From the NCBI GenBank assembly GCA_945872285.1, contig CAMBZR010000058.1, forward strand, positions 1-22,711: a stretch of 22,711 bases of DNA, written 5' to 3'. This DNA comes from Bordetella parapertussis (GTDB lineage: Bacteria > Pseudomonadota > Gammaproteobacteria > Burkholderiales > Burkholderiaceae_B). Positions 1 to 8,477 of the stretch are shown one piece after another. Under the pieces are notes generated by a model. The model had not been told where the DNA came from and made no database searches. It saw only the letters and a program-made list of their open reading frames with translations. The stretch's first letter is position 1; each line of letters opens with the position of its first letter. The translations under genes were made by a program, and so were the position numbers.

Positions 1-117
1 TCGTCCAATCCCCAGCACTCCTAGTAATTTACCGTTTTCAGAATAAACAGGGCTTTTTGTGACCTCGAGCAATTCTTTATGTCCATCGCTCGCAAAGGTC
101 ACCCATTTGCGCATGTG
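1..117 (-). pseudogene. PAS domain C-terminal fragment, runs off the left edge
   Basis: On the minus strand, a frame entering at about 117 and open to base 1 reads RKWVTFASDGHKELLEV and ends in LGVLGIGR. This is the usual C-terminal strand pair of a PAS sensor domain, which normally continues into 'GRDIT' and then a GGDEF, EAL or kinase domain. The N-terminal part of the PAS fold is missing. Upstream the frame overlaps, in another register, the end of the HD-GYP fragment. An ATG lies at 114 but has no ribosome-binding site that I can see. The rest of the gene lies outside the window, so it may be a dead remnant or the surviving 3' part of a signalling gene whose 5' end was lost. Confidence 0.6.
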
Positions 118-388
118 TTTGTACCACGCACCAATCTGCTTGTGACAACTTACCGTCTTTATGCAGAATGTCACCTGAGATTGTGACTTTACCAATGTGG
201 TGCAAAGGCGTGGCCCGACATAACGCCTCGATCCAGTCTTCGGTCAATATCTCGGTTAATTGACCCATGTCACGTAAGCGACAAGCCAAGAGCCTTACAT
301 AGTGAGCAGCCCGAAGACCATGATCATCCACATCAGACGAGTCTCGACCTACGGGCAACGTATTTACACTCGCTAACTTAGCACTCAA
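77..388 (-). pseudogene. HD-GYP phosphodiesterase fragment (degenerate)
   Basis: This 103-residue frame from a TTG at 388 resembles the first half of an HD-GYP cyclic-di-GMP phosphodiesterase domain: a helix HGLRAAHYVRLLACRL, then TPLHHIGKVTISGDILHKDGKLS, then the 'TH..MG' stretch. The metal-binding HD pair of the family (HDIGK) reads HHIGK, and the usual VGIPD reads VTISGD, so key residues are altered. The second half with the GYP motif is missing; the frame loses similarity after about residue 95 and stops at 77. A TGA at 431-433 closes the frame upstream, and residues 1-18 have no recognisable HD-GYP similarity. It lies about 100 bp downstream of glcF with no terminator seen between. I read it as a decayed gene piece, not a functional protein. 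Confidence 0.65.
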
Positions 389-491
389 AGTGACGATAAA
401 GGGGCTGCTAACAGAATACCAACGAACCCTTCATTTGAGACTATTTGCGCAAAGAACTGCTCTATTCATACCTGCTTTGCAGTAATCGTCG

Positions 492-1721
492 TCACAAAAG
501 TGCAGCATCTACCACTTCGATCCAATGTCGCACCGCGATCTCAGTACCACTTTGCAAGTGCCCGATGCAACCAATGTTCGAAGACAACACTAAGTCTGGC
601 TTCGCCGCGTTAAGTTGAGACAACTTACGATCGCGCAGCGCACTTGAAATTTCAGGCTGCAGTACTGAGTAAGCACCCGCAGAGCCGCAGCACAAATGAG
701 TCTCCGTAAAGGGTTGCAACGCCAATCCGAGCTTGACAAACAAGTCTTCACTTAACGGGCGCAATCCCTGCCAATGCTGCAAGGTACAAGGGGGATGAAA
801 GGCAGGTCGTTTAGGCAAACGCGTCGAGTCAAGTTGAGCGGCCAGTGCCCCAGAGTGAGGCGCCACCACCTCAGCGATATCGCGCACAAGTGCCACAACT
901 TTTTGCGCCTTGGCTGCGTACGCCGCATCGTGCCGTAGATGATGTGCGTACTCAACTACCATCGCACCGCAACCCGAGGCATTCATCACAATCGCCTCAA
1001 CTTTACCCGCCTCAATGAGTGGCAGCCAGGCGTCGATATTTAAGCGCATCTGCGCGCGCGCAGCCTCTTGATCATCCAAATGAAAATTCAGTGCACCGCA
1101 ACAGCCGCCACCTTGGGCCACTTGTGTACCAATCCCCAACCGATCAAGCACGCGAATCGTGGCAGCATCAATCGTTGGCATCATCGTGGGCTGCACGCAA
1201 CCTGTTAACAACAGTACCTGCTTCACGTGGTGACTCGTGTCTGGGCGCACCCCGGTGGGTCGTGCTTCTACGACTTTTTTCTGAAGACTGGCGGGCAACA
1301 ACCCGCGTACGGCTTGGCCCACTTTATAGGCGGGTGCGAATAGAGGCGAGTTAAGACCCTTGCGTAACAGGGCACGCTGCAAGCGTTGTGACAGGGGACG
1401 TGGCACTTTCTCTTCAACGATCTTGCGACCGATATCGATCAAATGACCATACTCAACCCCAGAGGGGCAAGTGGTTTCGCAATTGCGGCAGGTCAGGCAC
1501 CGATCAAGATGCATCTGAGTAGCTTGCGTGGGCTCTTGCCCTTCTAGAAGCTCTTTAATCAGATAGATGCGACCGCGCGGGCTGTCGAGTTCGTCGCCAA
1601 GCACTTGGTAGGTTGGGCAGGTCGCCTGACAAAAGCCACAATGCACGCAGCGACGCAAAATATCGTCGGCCTCTTGGCCAAGCTCAGAAACGCGCGCCCA
1701 GTCGGCAAGATTTGTTTGCAT
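492..1721 (-). CDS. glcF: Glycolate oxidase iron-sulfur subunit GlcF
   Basis: This is the electron-transfer subunit of the membrane-associated glycolate dehydrogenase GlcDEF, which oxidises glycolate to glyoxylate and passes electrons to the respiratory chain. Two ferredoxin-type 4Fe-4S motifs are visible: C25-x2-C28-x2-C31-x3-C35-P and C75-x2-C78-x2-C81-x3-C85-P. Two CCG domains follow, with GGGCCGALNFH in the first and HLCCGSAGAYS in the second; in this superfamily they bind a further cluster or contribute to quinone reduction. At 409 residues it is close to E. coli GlcF. It starts 10 bp after the glcE stop, with a weak purine-rich stretch (GACGAGAT) in front, so it is probably the last intact gene of the transcript. 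No transcription terminator was recognised downstream. Confidence 0.95.
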   Translation of the reverse strand: MQTNLADWARVSELGQEADDILRRCVHCGFCQATCPTYQVLGDELDSPRGRIYLIKELLEGQEPTQATQMHLDRCLTCRNCETTCPSGVEYGHLIDIGRKIVEEKVPRPLSQRLQRALLRKGLNSPLFAPAYKVGQAVRGLLPASLQKKVVEARPTGVRPDTSHHVKQVLLLTGCVQPTMMPTIDAATIRVLDRLGIGTQVAQGGGCCGALNFHLDDQEAARAQMRLNIDAWLPLIEAGKVEAIVMNASGCGAMVVEYAHHLRHDAAYAAKAQKVVALVRDIAEVVAPHSGALAAQLDSTRLPKRPAFHPPCTLQHWQGLRPLSEDLFVKLGLALQPFTETHLCCGSAGAYSVLQPEISSALRDRKLSQLNAAKPDLVLSSNIGCIGHLQSGTEIAVRHWIEVVDAALL

Positions 1722-1731
1722 AAGTATCTCG

Positions 1732-2880
1732 TCAGAGTCCGTGCACTAAGCGACCGGGGTTAAAGAGCCCCAGCGGATCAAATTCTTGTTTGAGTCGTTT
1801 GACGACATCCAACACGCCATCAGTCAAGGGATGAAATACGCCTTTGTCTGGCATGGTTTGATCACCCGAGCTGCGAAACAAGGTGGCATGTCCGCCGGCT
1901 TGCTCGGCCACGCGCCTGACTGTCGTGGCCTCAAGCGCTGACGCGACCCAACGCTGCCCCCCACCCCACTCTATGAGCGTCGGTCCTAAATTCAGAGCGG
2001 GGGTACCCGGCGCAACCGCCAGGCGCCATAAGGTGGGTATCGTAAAAAATGAAAGTTTTTGTTCGCGCAACACAGCCCAGAATTCAAGGGCTTGTGCCTC
2101 GGGTAAGACTTGCCCTCCCATTTTTAGTCGCGCTGTTTTAAGTGCGGCGCCGGCGCCCGCCAGGCGAACTCTCAGGCAACCGGAAGTGCCCTCTGTCGAT
2201 TGCCAAGCGGTGGCCGAAATGGGTAATGGCTGCGCGCGCCAGCCATGACACAGCGCTAACGCACTGGCTTCGTCAAGCACAAACTCAAGCGTAAAAACTT
2301 CTTGGGGCATGGGGGCGACCTTGACAGACACTTGTGTCAGGGCACCGAACATCCCCATGGATCCTACTAACAATCGCGAAACGTCGTAGCCAGCGACGTT
2401 TTTCATGACCTCGCCACCAAACTTCAAGATGTTGCCACTTGCGGTTAGCAGGTGCGTGCCCAGCACGTAATCTTTGACGGGGCCACCGCTATAGCGACCG
2501 GGCCCGGCTAGGCCCGCAGCGACACACCCACCTAGCGTGGCCTGCGCGCCAAACGCGGGCGGATCGAAGGCAAGCATTTGCGATGAGGCGGCAAGCGTAT
2601 CAATCACCTCTTGTAGAGGTGTGCCCGCCCAGGCGGTTAGGACGAGCTCTGTGGGCTGATAGTTAATGATGCCGTGCAGCGCACTAAGCTTGAGTGCAAC
2701 AGAAGCATTCGTGTTGTGCGGCACACGATTGTCAATGGTGTTTAGGGCAGCCTTGTCGGTGCTGTTTAGCGCATGATTACCATAAAAGTTTTTGGTGCCA
2801 CCACCTTCAATCAGGACGGTGTTTCGTTGCCGCGCGGCGTCTAACACTTGCTCGCGCAACTGGGCGATAACGTGATCCAT
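1732..2880 (-). CDS. glcE: Glycolate oxidase FAD-binding subunit GlcE
   Basis: GlcE is the shorter FAD-domain subunit of glycolate dehydrogenase. The PCMH-type FAD-binding fold shows in IEGGGTKNFYG (residues 24-34), PTELVLTAWAGTPLQEV, the glycine-rich GAQATLGGCVAAGLAGPGR, and GGEVMKNVAGYDVSRLLVGS. The C-terminus FDPLGLFNPGR is typical of the family. At 382 residues it is somewhat longer than usual; the excess lies mainly at about residues 36-66, between the first FAD loop and the HGIINYQPTEL strand, where relatives have a short linker. Its ATG is 6 bp from the glcD stop, which suggests translational coupling with glcD upstream and glcF downstream. Confidence 0.94.
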   Translation of the reverse strand: MDHVIAQLREQVLDAARQRNTVLIEGGGTKNFYGNHALNSTDKAALNTIDNRVPHNTNASVALKLSALHGIINYQPTELVLTAWAGTPLQEVIDTLAASSQMLAFDPPAFGAQATLGGCVAAGLAGPGRYSGGPVKDYVLGTHLLTASGNILKFGGEVMKNVAGYDVSRLLVGSMGMFGALTQVSVKVAPMPQEVFTLEFVLDEASALALCHGWRAQPLPISATAWQSTEGTSGCLRVRLAGAGAALKTARLKMGGQVLPEAQALEFWAVLREQKLSFFTIPTLWRLAVAPGTPALNLGPTLIEWGGGQRWVASALEATTVRRVAEQAGGHATLFRSSGDQTMPDKGVFHPLTDGVLDVVKRLKQEFDPLGLFNPGRLVHGL

Positions 2881-2886
2881 AAGGGC

Positions 2887-4383
2887 CTAAAAGCGTGGAA
2901 GCTCAGGAAACGAGAGCGCGCCGCCGTGCACGTGCATTTTGCCGTACTCGGCACAACGCCTGAGTGTCGGAATGACTTTCTCGGGGTTCAACAACCCAGC
3001 CGGATCAAAAGCACGCTTGACTGCGGTAAAGGCATCAAGCTCTTCGCGCGAAAACTGAACGCACATTTGGTTGATTTTTTCCATGCCTACGCCATGCTCG
3101 CCGGTGATGGTGCCACCGACTTCAACACATAGCTCGAGGATTGCAGCACCAAAGTCTTCGGCGCGACGTACTTCGTCTGGAAAATTTGAGTCAAACAAAA
3201 TCAAGGGGTGCAAATTGCCATCGCCGGCATGAAAGACATTGGCGCACCGCATATTGAATTGTTTTTCCATGTCTTTAATCGCGTTTAAGACGCGACCCAA
3301 GTGGCGACGTGGAATGGTGCCATCCATACAGTAATAATCTGGCGAGACCCGACCGGCGGCCGGAAACGCATTTTTACGTCCGGCCCAAAAGCTCAAGCGC
3401 TCTGCCTCGGTTTGTGACACTTGCAATCGCGTGGCGCCAGCTTTTTCAAACACTTGCTGCATCCGGATGATTTCGTCAGCGACTTCATCCACCGTACCAT
3501 CTGACTCGCATAACAAGATTGCCTCAGCCTCGGTGTCGTAGCCTGCTTTGACAAAGGGCTCGACCATCTGGGTGGCTTGCTTATCCATCATCTCAAGACC
3601 AGCCGGAATAATGCCGGCCGCAATGATTTGCGCCACGGCTTGGCTGGCTTTTTCGACATCGTCGAAACTTGCCATGACGACTCTGGCAAGCGCGGGCTTG
3701 GGTGTTAGGCGCAAGGTCACTTCTGTGACCACGCCCAGCATGCCCTCAGAGCCTACAAATACGGATAACAGTTCGGGCCCCGCGCTGTCAGGCGCCAACG
3801 AGCCGAGCTCGATGATTTCTCCACTCATGCTAACCATGCGAACTTTCAGTACGTTGTGAACAGTGAGGCCGTACTTTAAACAATGCACGCCGCCCGAGTT
3901 TTCAGCGACGTTGCCGCCAATCGAACAGGCGATTTGACTTGAGGGGTCAGGCGCGTAATACAAGCCGAAGGGGCTAACGGCCTCAGATACGGCCAGATTG
4001 CGCACACCGGGTTCAACCACTGCAATAGCCGCCTGATGATCAATCTGTTTGATTCGGTTGAATTTTGCCAGGCCAAGCAATACGCCCTGAGCATGCGGCA
4101 TTGCACCACCCGACAACCCCGTACCAGCCCCGCGCGCGACAACGGGCACATTTAAGCGGTGACAGGTTTTAAGAACAGCCTGAACCTGAGCCTCGGTTTC
4201 GGGCAACACAACGGCCATCGGTACCGAGCGATACAACGACAAACCGTCGCACTCATAGGGGCGCGTGTCTTCGCTACGGCTGAGCACGCAGTGCGCAGGC
4301 AAGACCTGCAAGAGCGCCTTGACGACGACCGCGGCCTCTGGGCCCGACACTGCTGCGATTGCTTGCTCTGAAACCGCGTTCAT
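2887..4383 (-). CDS. glcD: Glycolate oxidase FAD-linked subunit GlcD
   Basis: GlcD is the catalytic flavoprotein subunit of glycolate dehydrogenase. The N-terminal FAD-binding domain shows VVARGAGTGLSGGAMP, then DPSSQIACSIGGNVAENSGG and VFVGSEGMLGVVTEVTLRL. The C-terminal FAD-oxidase domain carries HAGDGNLH at residues 385-392 and GTITGEHGVGMEK, followed by FDPAGLLNPEKVIP. At 498 residues it matches E. coli GlcD (499). The ATG is supported by a GGAG Shine-Dalgarno sequence five bases ahead. It is the first gene of glcDEF, 98 bp after the LDHD-type gene. No glcC-like regulator lies in the window, so its control cannot be read here. Confidence 0.95.
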   Translation of the reverse strand: MNAVSEQAIAAVSGPEAAVVVKALLQVLPAHCVLSRSEDTRPYECDGLSLYRSVPMAVVLPETEAQVQAVLKTCHRLNVPVVARGAGTGLSGGAMPHAQGVLLGLAKFNRIKQIDHQAAIAVVEPGVRNLAVSEAVSPFGLYYAPDPSSQIACSIGGNVAENSGGVHCLKYGLTVHNVLKVRMVSMSGEIIELGSLAPDSAGPELLSVFVGSEGMLGVVTEVTLRLTPKPALARVVMASFDDVEKASQAVAQIIAAGIIPAGLEMMDKQATQMVEPFVKAGYDTEAEAILLCESDGTVDEVADEIIRMQQVFEKAGATRLQVSQTEAERLSFWAGRKNAFPAAGRVSPDYYCMDGTIPRRHLGRVLNAIKDMEKQFNMRCANVFHAGDGNLHPLILFDSNFPDEVRRAEDFGAAILELCVEVGGTITGEHGVGMEKINQMCVQFSREELDAFTAVKRAFDPAGLLNPEKVIPTLRRCAEYGKMHVHGGALSFPELPRF

Positions 4384-4481
4384 TTTTTCTCCGCAAGGCC
4401 TCGCCTTTTAGGGCAAGAAGGAAATCAACAACAAGCATTTTGGTATTAAACATCCAAACAACAGGCGCTTGTAGCGTAACC

Positions 4482-5903
4482 CTACAGTGGCTGTCGGGGT
4501 TCGATGATTTTGCCTGGGTTCAGTATATTGTGCGGGTCAAACGCCGTCTTTAATGCCCGCATCAAATCTAGGGCATCTTCGCCGTGCTCGTGGGCCATAA
4601 ACTGCATCTTGTGCAACCCGATGCCATGCTCGCCAGTACAGGTGCCGTCCGCCTCAATGGCCTGGGTGACTAGTGCGTGGTTGATTCGTTCGGACTCAGC
4701 CCATTCGGCTTGATCGTCGGGGTCAAGCAACATCAACACATGAAAATTACCGTCGCCTACGTGGCCCACGATTGTGCTCGGAAAGCTTACCTTCGCCAAT
4801 TCTTGGGTGGCCAGCTCAATGCTTTCGGCCAACCGCGATAAGGGCACGCAAACGTCAGTAGTGTTTGATTTGCAGCCAGGGCGCAACTGCAAACCGGCAA
4901 AATAGGCGTTGTGCCGCGCAGTCCAGAGCCGATTGCGATCTTCGGGGCGTTCGGCCCACTCAAAATCCATCCCGCCACACTCTTTGGCCAGCTCTTGCAC
5001 GATTTGCGCTTGTTCTTTGACGCTGGCCTCTGAACCATGAAATTCAAACAACAGTAAAGGTGTTTCGCGCAGAGTCAGTTTGCTGTAACGGTTACCGGCA
5101 ATCACCGCAGCGGCGTCCATCAGTTCAACGCGCGCAACCGGTACACCCAGCTGAATCGTTTGGATCACGCACTGCACGGCTTCGTGAACAGTCGAAAAAT
5201 TACAAACCGCTGCAGAGACCGCTTCGGGTTGCGGATACAACTTAACGGTGACTTCGGTAATCACGCCAAGCGTACCTTCGCTACCCACAAAGATACGGGT
5301 CAGATCGTAGCCCGCTGAAGACTTGCGCGCGCGGCGTGCGGTACGGATCACTTTGCCAGCGGCGGTGACTACCGTCAGTGAGACGACGTTTTCGCGCATG
5401 GTGCCATAGCGCACAGCGTTGGTACCCGACGCACGCGTAGCCGACATGCCACCAAGCGAAGCATCTGCACCGGGATCAATCGGAAAAAACAAACCCGTAT
5501 CGCGAATTTGTTCGTTCAGCTGCTTACGGGTCAAACCCGCCTGAACGGTCACGGTTTGATCTTCGGTGTTTAACGACACGATTTTATTCATGGCGGTCAG
5601 ATCAAGACTAATACCACCTTGAATCGCCAAAATATGCCCTTCAAGCGAAGAGCCGGCGCCGTAGGGAATCAAGGGGATGTGGTACTGACCACAAAGCTTA
5701 ACGACAGCCACCACTTCATCGGTGCTTTGCGCAAACACGACGCCATCGGGCAGCATAGACGGAAACGGCGACTCGTCTTTGCCGTGATGATCTCGCACCG
5801 CGTTGGCCATCGAAAAGCGCTCGGCAAACTGCCCTTGCAGCGCCGCGATCATCTCGGGCGGCAAAGGGCGCTTTAATGTTTGTGCGGTATGCAAAGCGTT
5901 CAT
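4482..5903 (-). CDS. FAD-linked D-2-hydroxyacid dehydrogenase, LDHD/DLD1 type
   Basis: A 473-residue flavoprotein of the D-lactate dehydrogenase (cytochrome) group, a paralogue of GlcD. The FAD-binding domain includes PLIPYGAGSSLEGH, then DPGADASLGGMSATRASGTN and IFVGSEGTLGVITEVTVKL. The oxidase domain has GHVGDGNFH (HVGDGNFH at 381-388), GTCTGEHGIGLHK and FDPHNILNPGKI. The N-terminal sequence and the SATRASGTN loop favour the D-lactate/D-2-hydroxyacid branch over glycolate, but the substrate cannot be fixed from sequence. The ATG is only 2 bp after the aroG stop, with an AGGA ribosome-binding site inside the aroG end, so translation is probably coupled. It likely oxidises a D-2-hydroxyacid and hands electrons to cytochromes or quinone. 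Confidence 0.88.
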   Translation of the reverse strand: MNALHTAQTLKRPLPPEMIAALQGQFAERFSMANAVRDHHGKDESPFPSMLPDGVVFAQSTDEVVAVVKLCGQYHIPLIPYGAGSSLEGHILAIQGGISLDLTAMNKIVSLNTEDQTVTVQAGLTRKQLNEQIRDTGLFFPIDPGADASLGGMSATRASGTNAVRYGTMRENVVSLTVVTAAGKVIRTARRARKSSAGYDLTRIFVGSEGTLGVITEVTVKLYPQPEAVSAAVCNFSTVHEAVQCVIQTIQLGVPVARVELMDAAAVIAGNRYSKLTLRETPLLLFEFHGSEASVKEQAQIVQELAKECGGMDFEWAERPEDRNRLWTARHNAYFAGLQLRPGCKSNTTDVCVPLSRLAESIELATQELAKVSFPSTIVGHVGDGNFHVLMLLDPDDQAEWAESERINHALVTQAIEADGTCTGEHGIGLHKMQFMAHEHGEDALDLMRALKTAFDPHNILNPGKIIEPRQPL

Positions 5904-5905
5904 GT

Positions 5906-6979
5906 TTATTGTCCTGTCATCAGCACGGTACGGCGACGGGCGCGCACGGATTCGGCCAGACGTTCAAGCACACCAACTGAACTTTGCCAGTCGATGCAGC
6001 CATCGGTCACGCTTTGACCATAGACTAGTGTTTGACCCTCAACAATATCTTGACGGCCCGCCACCAGATTACTTTCAACCATCAAGCCAAAAATCCGCGC
6101 ATCGCCTTGAGCGATTTGCACGGCGACTTCATCACAGACCGCGGGCTGATTTTCCGGTTTTTTATTGCTATTGGCATGACTCGCATCCACCATAATGCGT
6201 TGTGCAAGACCAGCATTTGCCATCTCAGTACACGCCGCCTGCACGCTGGCTGTATCATAATTAGGTGCCTTACCCCCACGCAAAATGACGTGACAATCTT
6301 CGTTGCCCGTGGTTGACACGATCGCTGAGTGCCCGCCTTTTGTGACCGATAAAAAGTGATGCGGTGCCGAAGCAGATTTCATGGCATCCACGGCAATCTT
6401 GACGTTGCCGTCGGTACCGTTTTTGAAACCAACCGGGCACGATAGGCCCGAGGCTAACTCGCGATGCACCTGACTTTCAGTGGTGCGCGCGCCAATCGCA
6501 CCCCAAGACACTAAGTCAGCGATGTACTGCGGGGTAATCATGTCAAGAAACTCGCAACCCGCGGGCAAGCCCAGCTGATTGATTTCAAGCAGCAAGCCAC
6601 GAGCGGTTTTTAAACCCTTGTTGATATTAAAACTGCCATCCATATCGGGGTCATTGATCAGGCCTTTCCAGCCCACCGTGGTGCGGGGTTTTTCAAAATA
6701 GACGCGCATCACAACTTCGAGCTCGCCTTTAAAGCGCAGGCGCTCGGCCTTTAGCCGTTTGGCATAGTCTACGGCGGCCGCTGTATCGTGAATCGAACAC
6801 GGGCCAATCACCACCACTAAGCGATCATCCATACCGTGCAAAATTCGGTGAATCGCCTGGCGCGATTCGTAAACGACCGAAGACACTTCAGGCGTGCACG
6901 GGTGCTCTCGCATGGTGTGCGAAGGTGGCGCAAGTTCTTTCATTTCGCGAATGCGCAAATCGTCGGTATTGTGTGACAA
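5906..6979 (-). CDS. aroG: 3-deoxy-7-phosphoheptulonate synthase (DAHP synthase, class I)
   Basis: This enzyme condenses phosphoenolpyruvate with erythrose 4-phosphate, the first step of the shikimate pathway. Visible family signatures are VVVIGPCSIHD, VYFEKPRTTVGWKGLINDP, PVGFKNGTDGN and DASHANSNKKPENQ. The reading frame is open to 6997, but I place the start at the TTG at 6979. An AGGAG sequence sits six bases ahead of it, and the resulting N-terminus MSHNTDDLRIREMKELAPP aligns with E. coli AroG (MNYQNDDLRIKEIKELLPP). That gives 357 residues, close to the E. coli 350. It belongs to the AroF/G/H feedback-regulated family, but which aromatic amino acid inhibits it cannot be told from sequence alone. 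It is packed between tldD and the FAD dehydrogenase. Confidence 0.95.
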   Translation of the reverse strand: MSHNTDDLRIREMKELAPPSHTMREHPCTPEVSSVVYESRQAIHRILHGMDDRLVVVIGPCSIHDTAAAVDYAKRLKAERLRFKGELEVVMRVYFEKPRTTVGWKGLINDPDMDGSFNINKGLKTARGLLLEINQLGLPAGCEFLDMITPQYIADLVSWGAIGARTTESQVHRELASGLSCPVGFKNGTDGNVKIAVDAMKSASAPHHFLSVTKGGHSAIVSTTGNEDCHVILRGGKAPNYDTASVQAACTEMANAGLAQRIMVDASHANSNKKPENQPAVCDEVAVQIAQGDARIFGLMVESNLVAGRQDIVEGQTLVYGQSVTDGCIDWQSSVGVLERLAESVRARRRTVLMTGQ

Positions 6980-6985
6980 AAGATA

Positions 6986-6990
6986 CTCCT
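6986..6990 (-). promoter_or_regulatory. Ribosome-binding site that sets the aroG TTG start
   Basis: AGGAG on the minus strand, with a six-base spacer to the TTG at 6977-6979. The longer in-frame start (TTG at 6997) lies upstream of this site and has no comparable purine tract, so this site favours the shorter protein. Confidence 0.75.
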
Positions 6991-7013
6991 GGTGCAAAAA
7001 ATAATAAAAATTG

Positions 7014-8474
7014 TTACGCCGTTCCGCCGACAGTCAGCCCTTCCATCTTGATCGTTGGCATTCCTACTCCGACCGGCACACTTTGGCCTTCTTTGCCGCA
7101 GGTGCCCACGCCGCTATCAAGCTTCATGTTGTTACCAATCATGCTGACGCGGTTCATGGCTTCGGGACCATTGCCAATCAGGGTCGCGCCTTTGACGGGA
7201 TAAGTGATGCGACCGTTTTCAATCATGTAGGCTTCAGACGTTGAGAAGACAAACTTGCCGCTTGTGATGTCAACTTGTCCACCGCCAAAGTTTGCGGCGT
7301 AAATCCCTTTTTTAACCGACGCAATGATTTCTTCGGGTGGCGTTTTGCCCGAGAGCATAAAAGTGTTGGTCATGCGAGGCATGGGAAGATGTGCGAACGA
7401 CTCACGTCGACCGTTTCCGGTCGCGGCGGTTTTCATTAACCGTGAGTTGAGGGTGTCTTGCATGTAGCCGCGCAAAATACCATCTTCAATCAGGACATTA
7501 CGTTGCGTGGGGTTGCCCTCGTCGTCGACATTGAGCGAGCCGCGGCGGCCTTCAAGCGTGCCGTCATCAACCACCGTCACACCTTTTGAGGCGACGCGCT
7601 GACCAATGCGATCGGTAAAAACACTCGAGCCTTTGCGATTAAAGTCGCCTTCGAGACCGTGCCCGACGGCCTCGTGCAACAAAATCCCGGGCCAGCCCGC
7701 AGCAAGCACGACCGTCATTTCTCCGGCGGGCGCGGCCTGCGCATCAAGATTAATCAGCGCCTCGCGCACCGCTTGCTCAACGTATTGCGTCAGGATTTCG
7801 TCAGAGAAATACCCTAAGCCTGTCCGGCCACCACCACCGGCGTGGCCGGTTTCGCGCCGCCCTTTGCGCTCAACGACAACGGTCAACGACAAACGCACTA
7901 ACGGACGCACATCCGCAGCCAGGCGGCCATCGCTGCCCGCGACCATCATGACGTCGTACTCCATTCCTAAACTGGCCATCACTTGCGCCACATGCGGATC
8001 GCGCGCACGGGCCATTTTTTCAATGCGCTCGAGCAAGCCAACTTTTTCAGGGGCAGTCATTGTGGTTAACGGATCAACCGGGGCATACAGACTTTGACCA
8101 TGCCGTGGATCATCGCCGCTACGCACTTTTGTTTTGCCAGCACCTTGGCGCGCGATGCTGCGTACGGCGCGCGCCGACGACAATAGCGCGTTGGGCGACA
8201 AGGTGTCGGAATACGCGAACGCTGTTTTTTCGCCGGCGACGGCACGTACGCCCACGCCTTGCGAAATCGAGAAGCTACCGGTTTTTACGATGCCTTCTTC
8301 GAGACTCCAGCCTTCGCTACGGGTGTATTGAAAATACAAATCGGCGTAATCGACTTTATGGGTAAAGATCTCGCCCAGTGCGCGCGCCATGTCGTTTTCA
8401 GACAAGCCCCAGGGGTCGAGCAACAAACTTTTTGCGGTCGCAAGCGAAACAATAGCGGGGTCGGTCAGTTTCAT
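7014..8474 (-). CDS. tldD: Metalloprotease subunit TldD
   Basis: TldD forms a heterodimeric metalloprotease with TldE (PmbA). In E. coli the pair trims the microcin B17 leader and degrades unfolded peptides such as the CcdA antitoxin. The zinc-binding HExxxH motif of the family is present as [14 protein letters not shown] (HEAVGH at residues 267-272). The N-terminal half contains the family's [20 protein letters not shown], and the C-terminal half [22 protein letters not shown] and [17 protein letters not shown]. At 486 residues it is normal length (E. coli 481). No pmbA is seen in the window, so the partner must be elsewhere. It starts 3 bp after the amidase gene and ends 34 bp before aroG, consistent with one transcript. 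Confidence 0.95.
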   Translation of the reverse strand: MKLTDPAIVSLATAKSLLLDPWGLSENDMARALGEIFTHKVDYADLYFQYTRSEGWSLEEGIVKTGSFSISQGVGVRAVAGEKTAFAYSDTLSPNALLSSARAVRSIARQGAGKTKVRSGDDPRHGQSLYAPVDPLTTMTAPEKVGLLERIEKMARARDPHVAQVMASLGMEYDVMMVAGSDGRLAADVRPLVRLSLTVVVERKGRRETGHAGGGGRTGLGYFSDEILTQYVEQAVREALINLDAQAAPAGEMTVVLAAGWPGILLHEAVGHGLEGDFNRKGSSVFTDRIGQRVASKGVTVVDDGTLEGRRGSLNVDDEGNPTQRNVLIEDGILRGYMQDTLNSRLMKTAATGNGRRESFAHLPMPRMTNTFMLSGKTPPEEIIASVKKGIYAANFGGGQVDITSGKFVFSTSEAYMIENGRITYPVKGATLIGNGPEAMNRVSMIGNNMKLDSGVGTCGKEGQSVPVGVGMPTIKMEGLTVGGTA

Positions 8475-8477
8475 GGA

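Noticed and set aside
446..455. TTTGCGCAAA palindrome between glcF and the HD-GYP fragment
   Set aside because: Ten-base palindrome without a flanking T run or a second copy; not enough for a terminator or operator.
7606..8097. 163-codon plus-strand frame opposite tldD
   Set aside because: Fully antisense to a clear tldD; composition is that of a complementary-strand shadow and no family is recognised.
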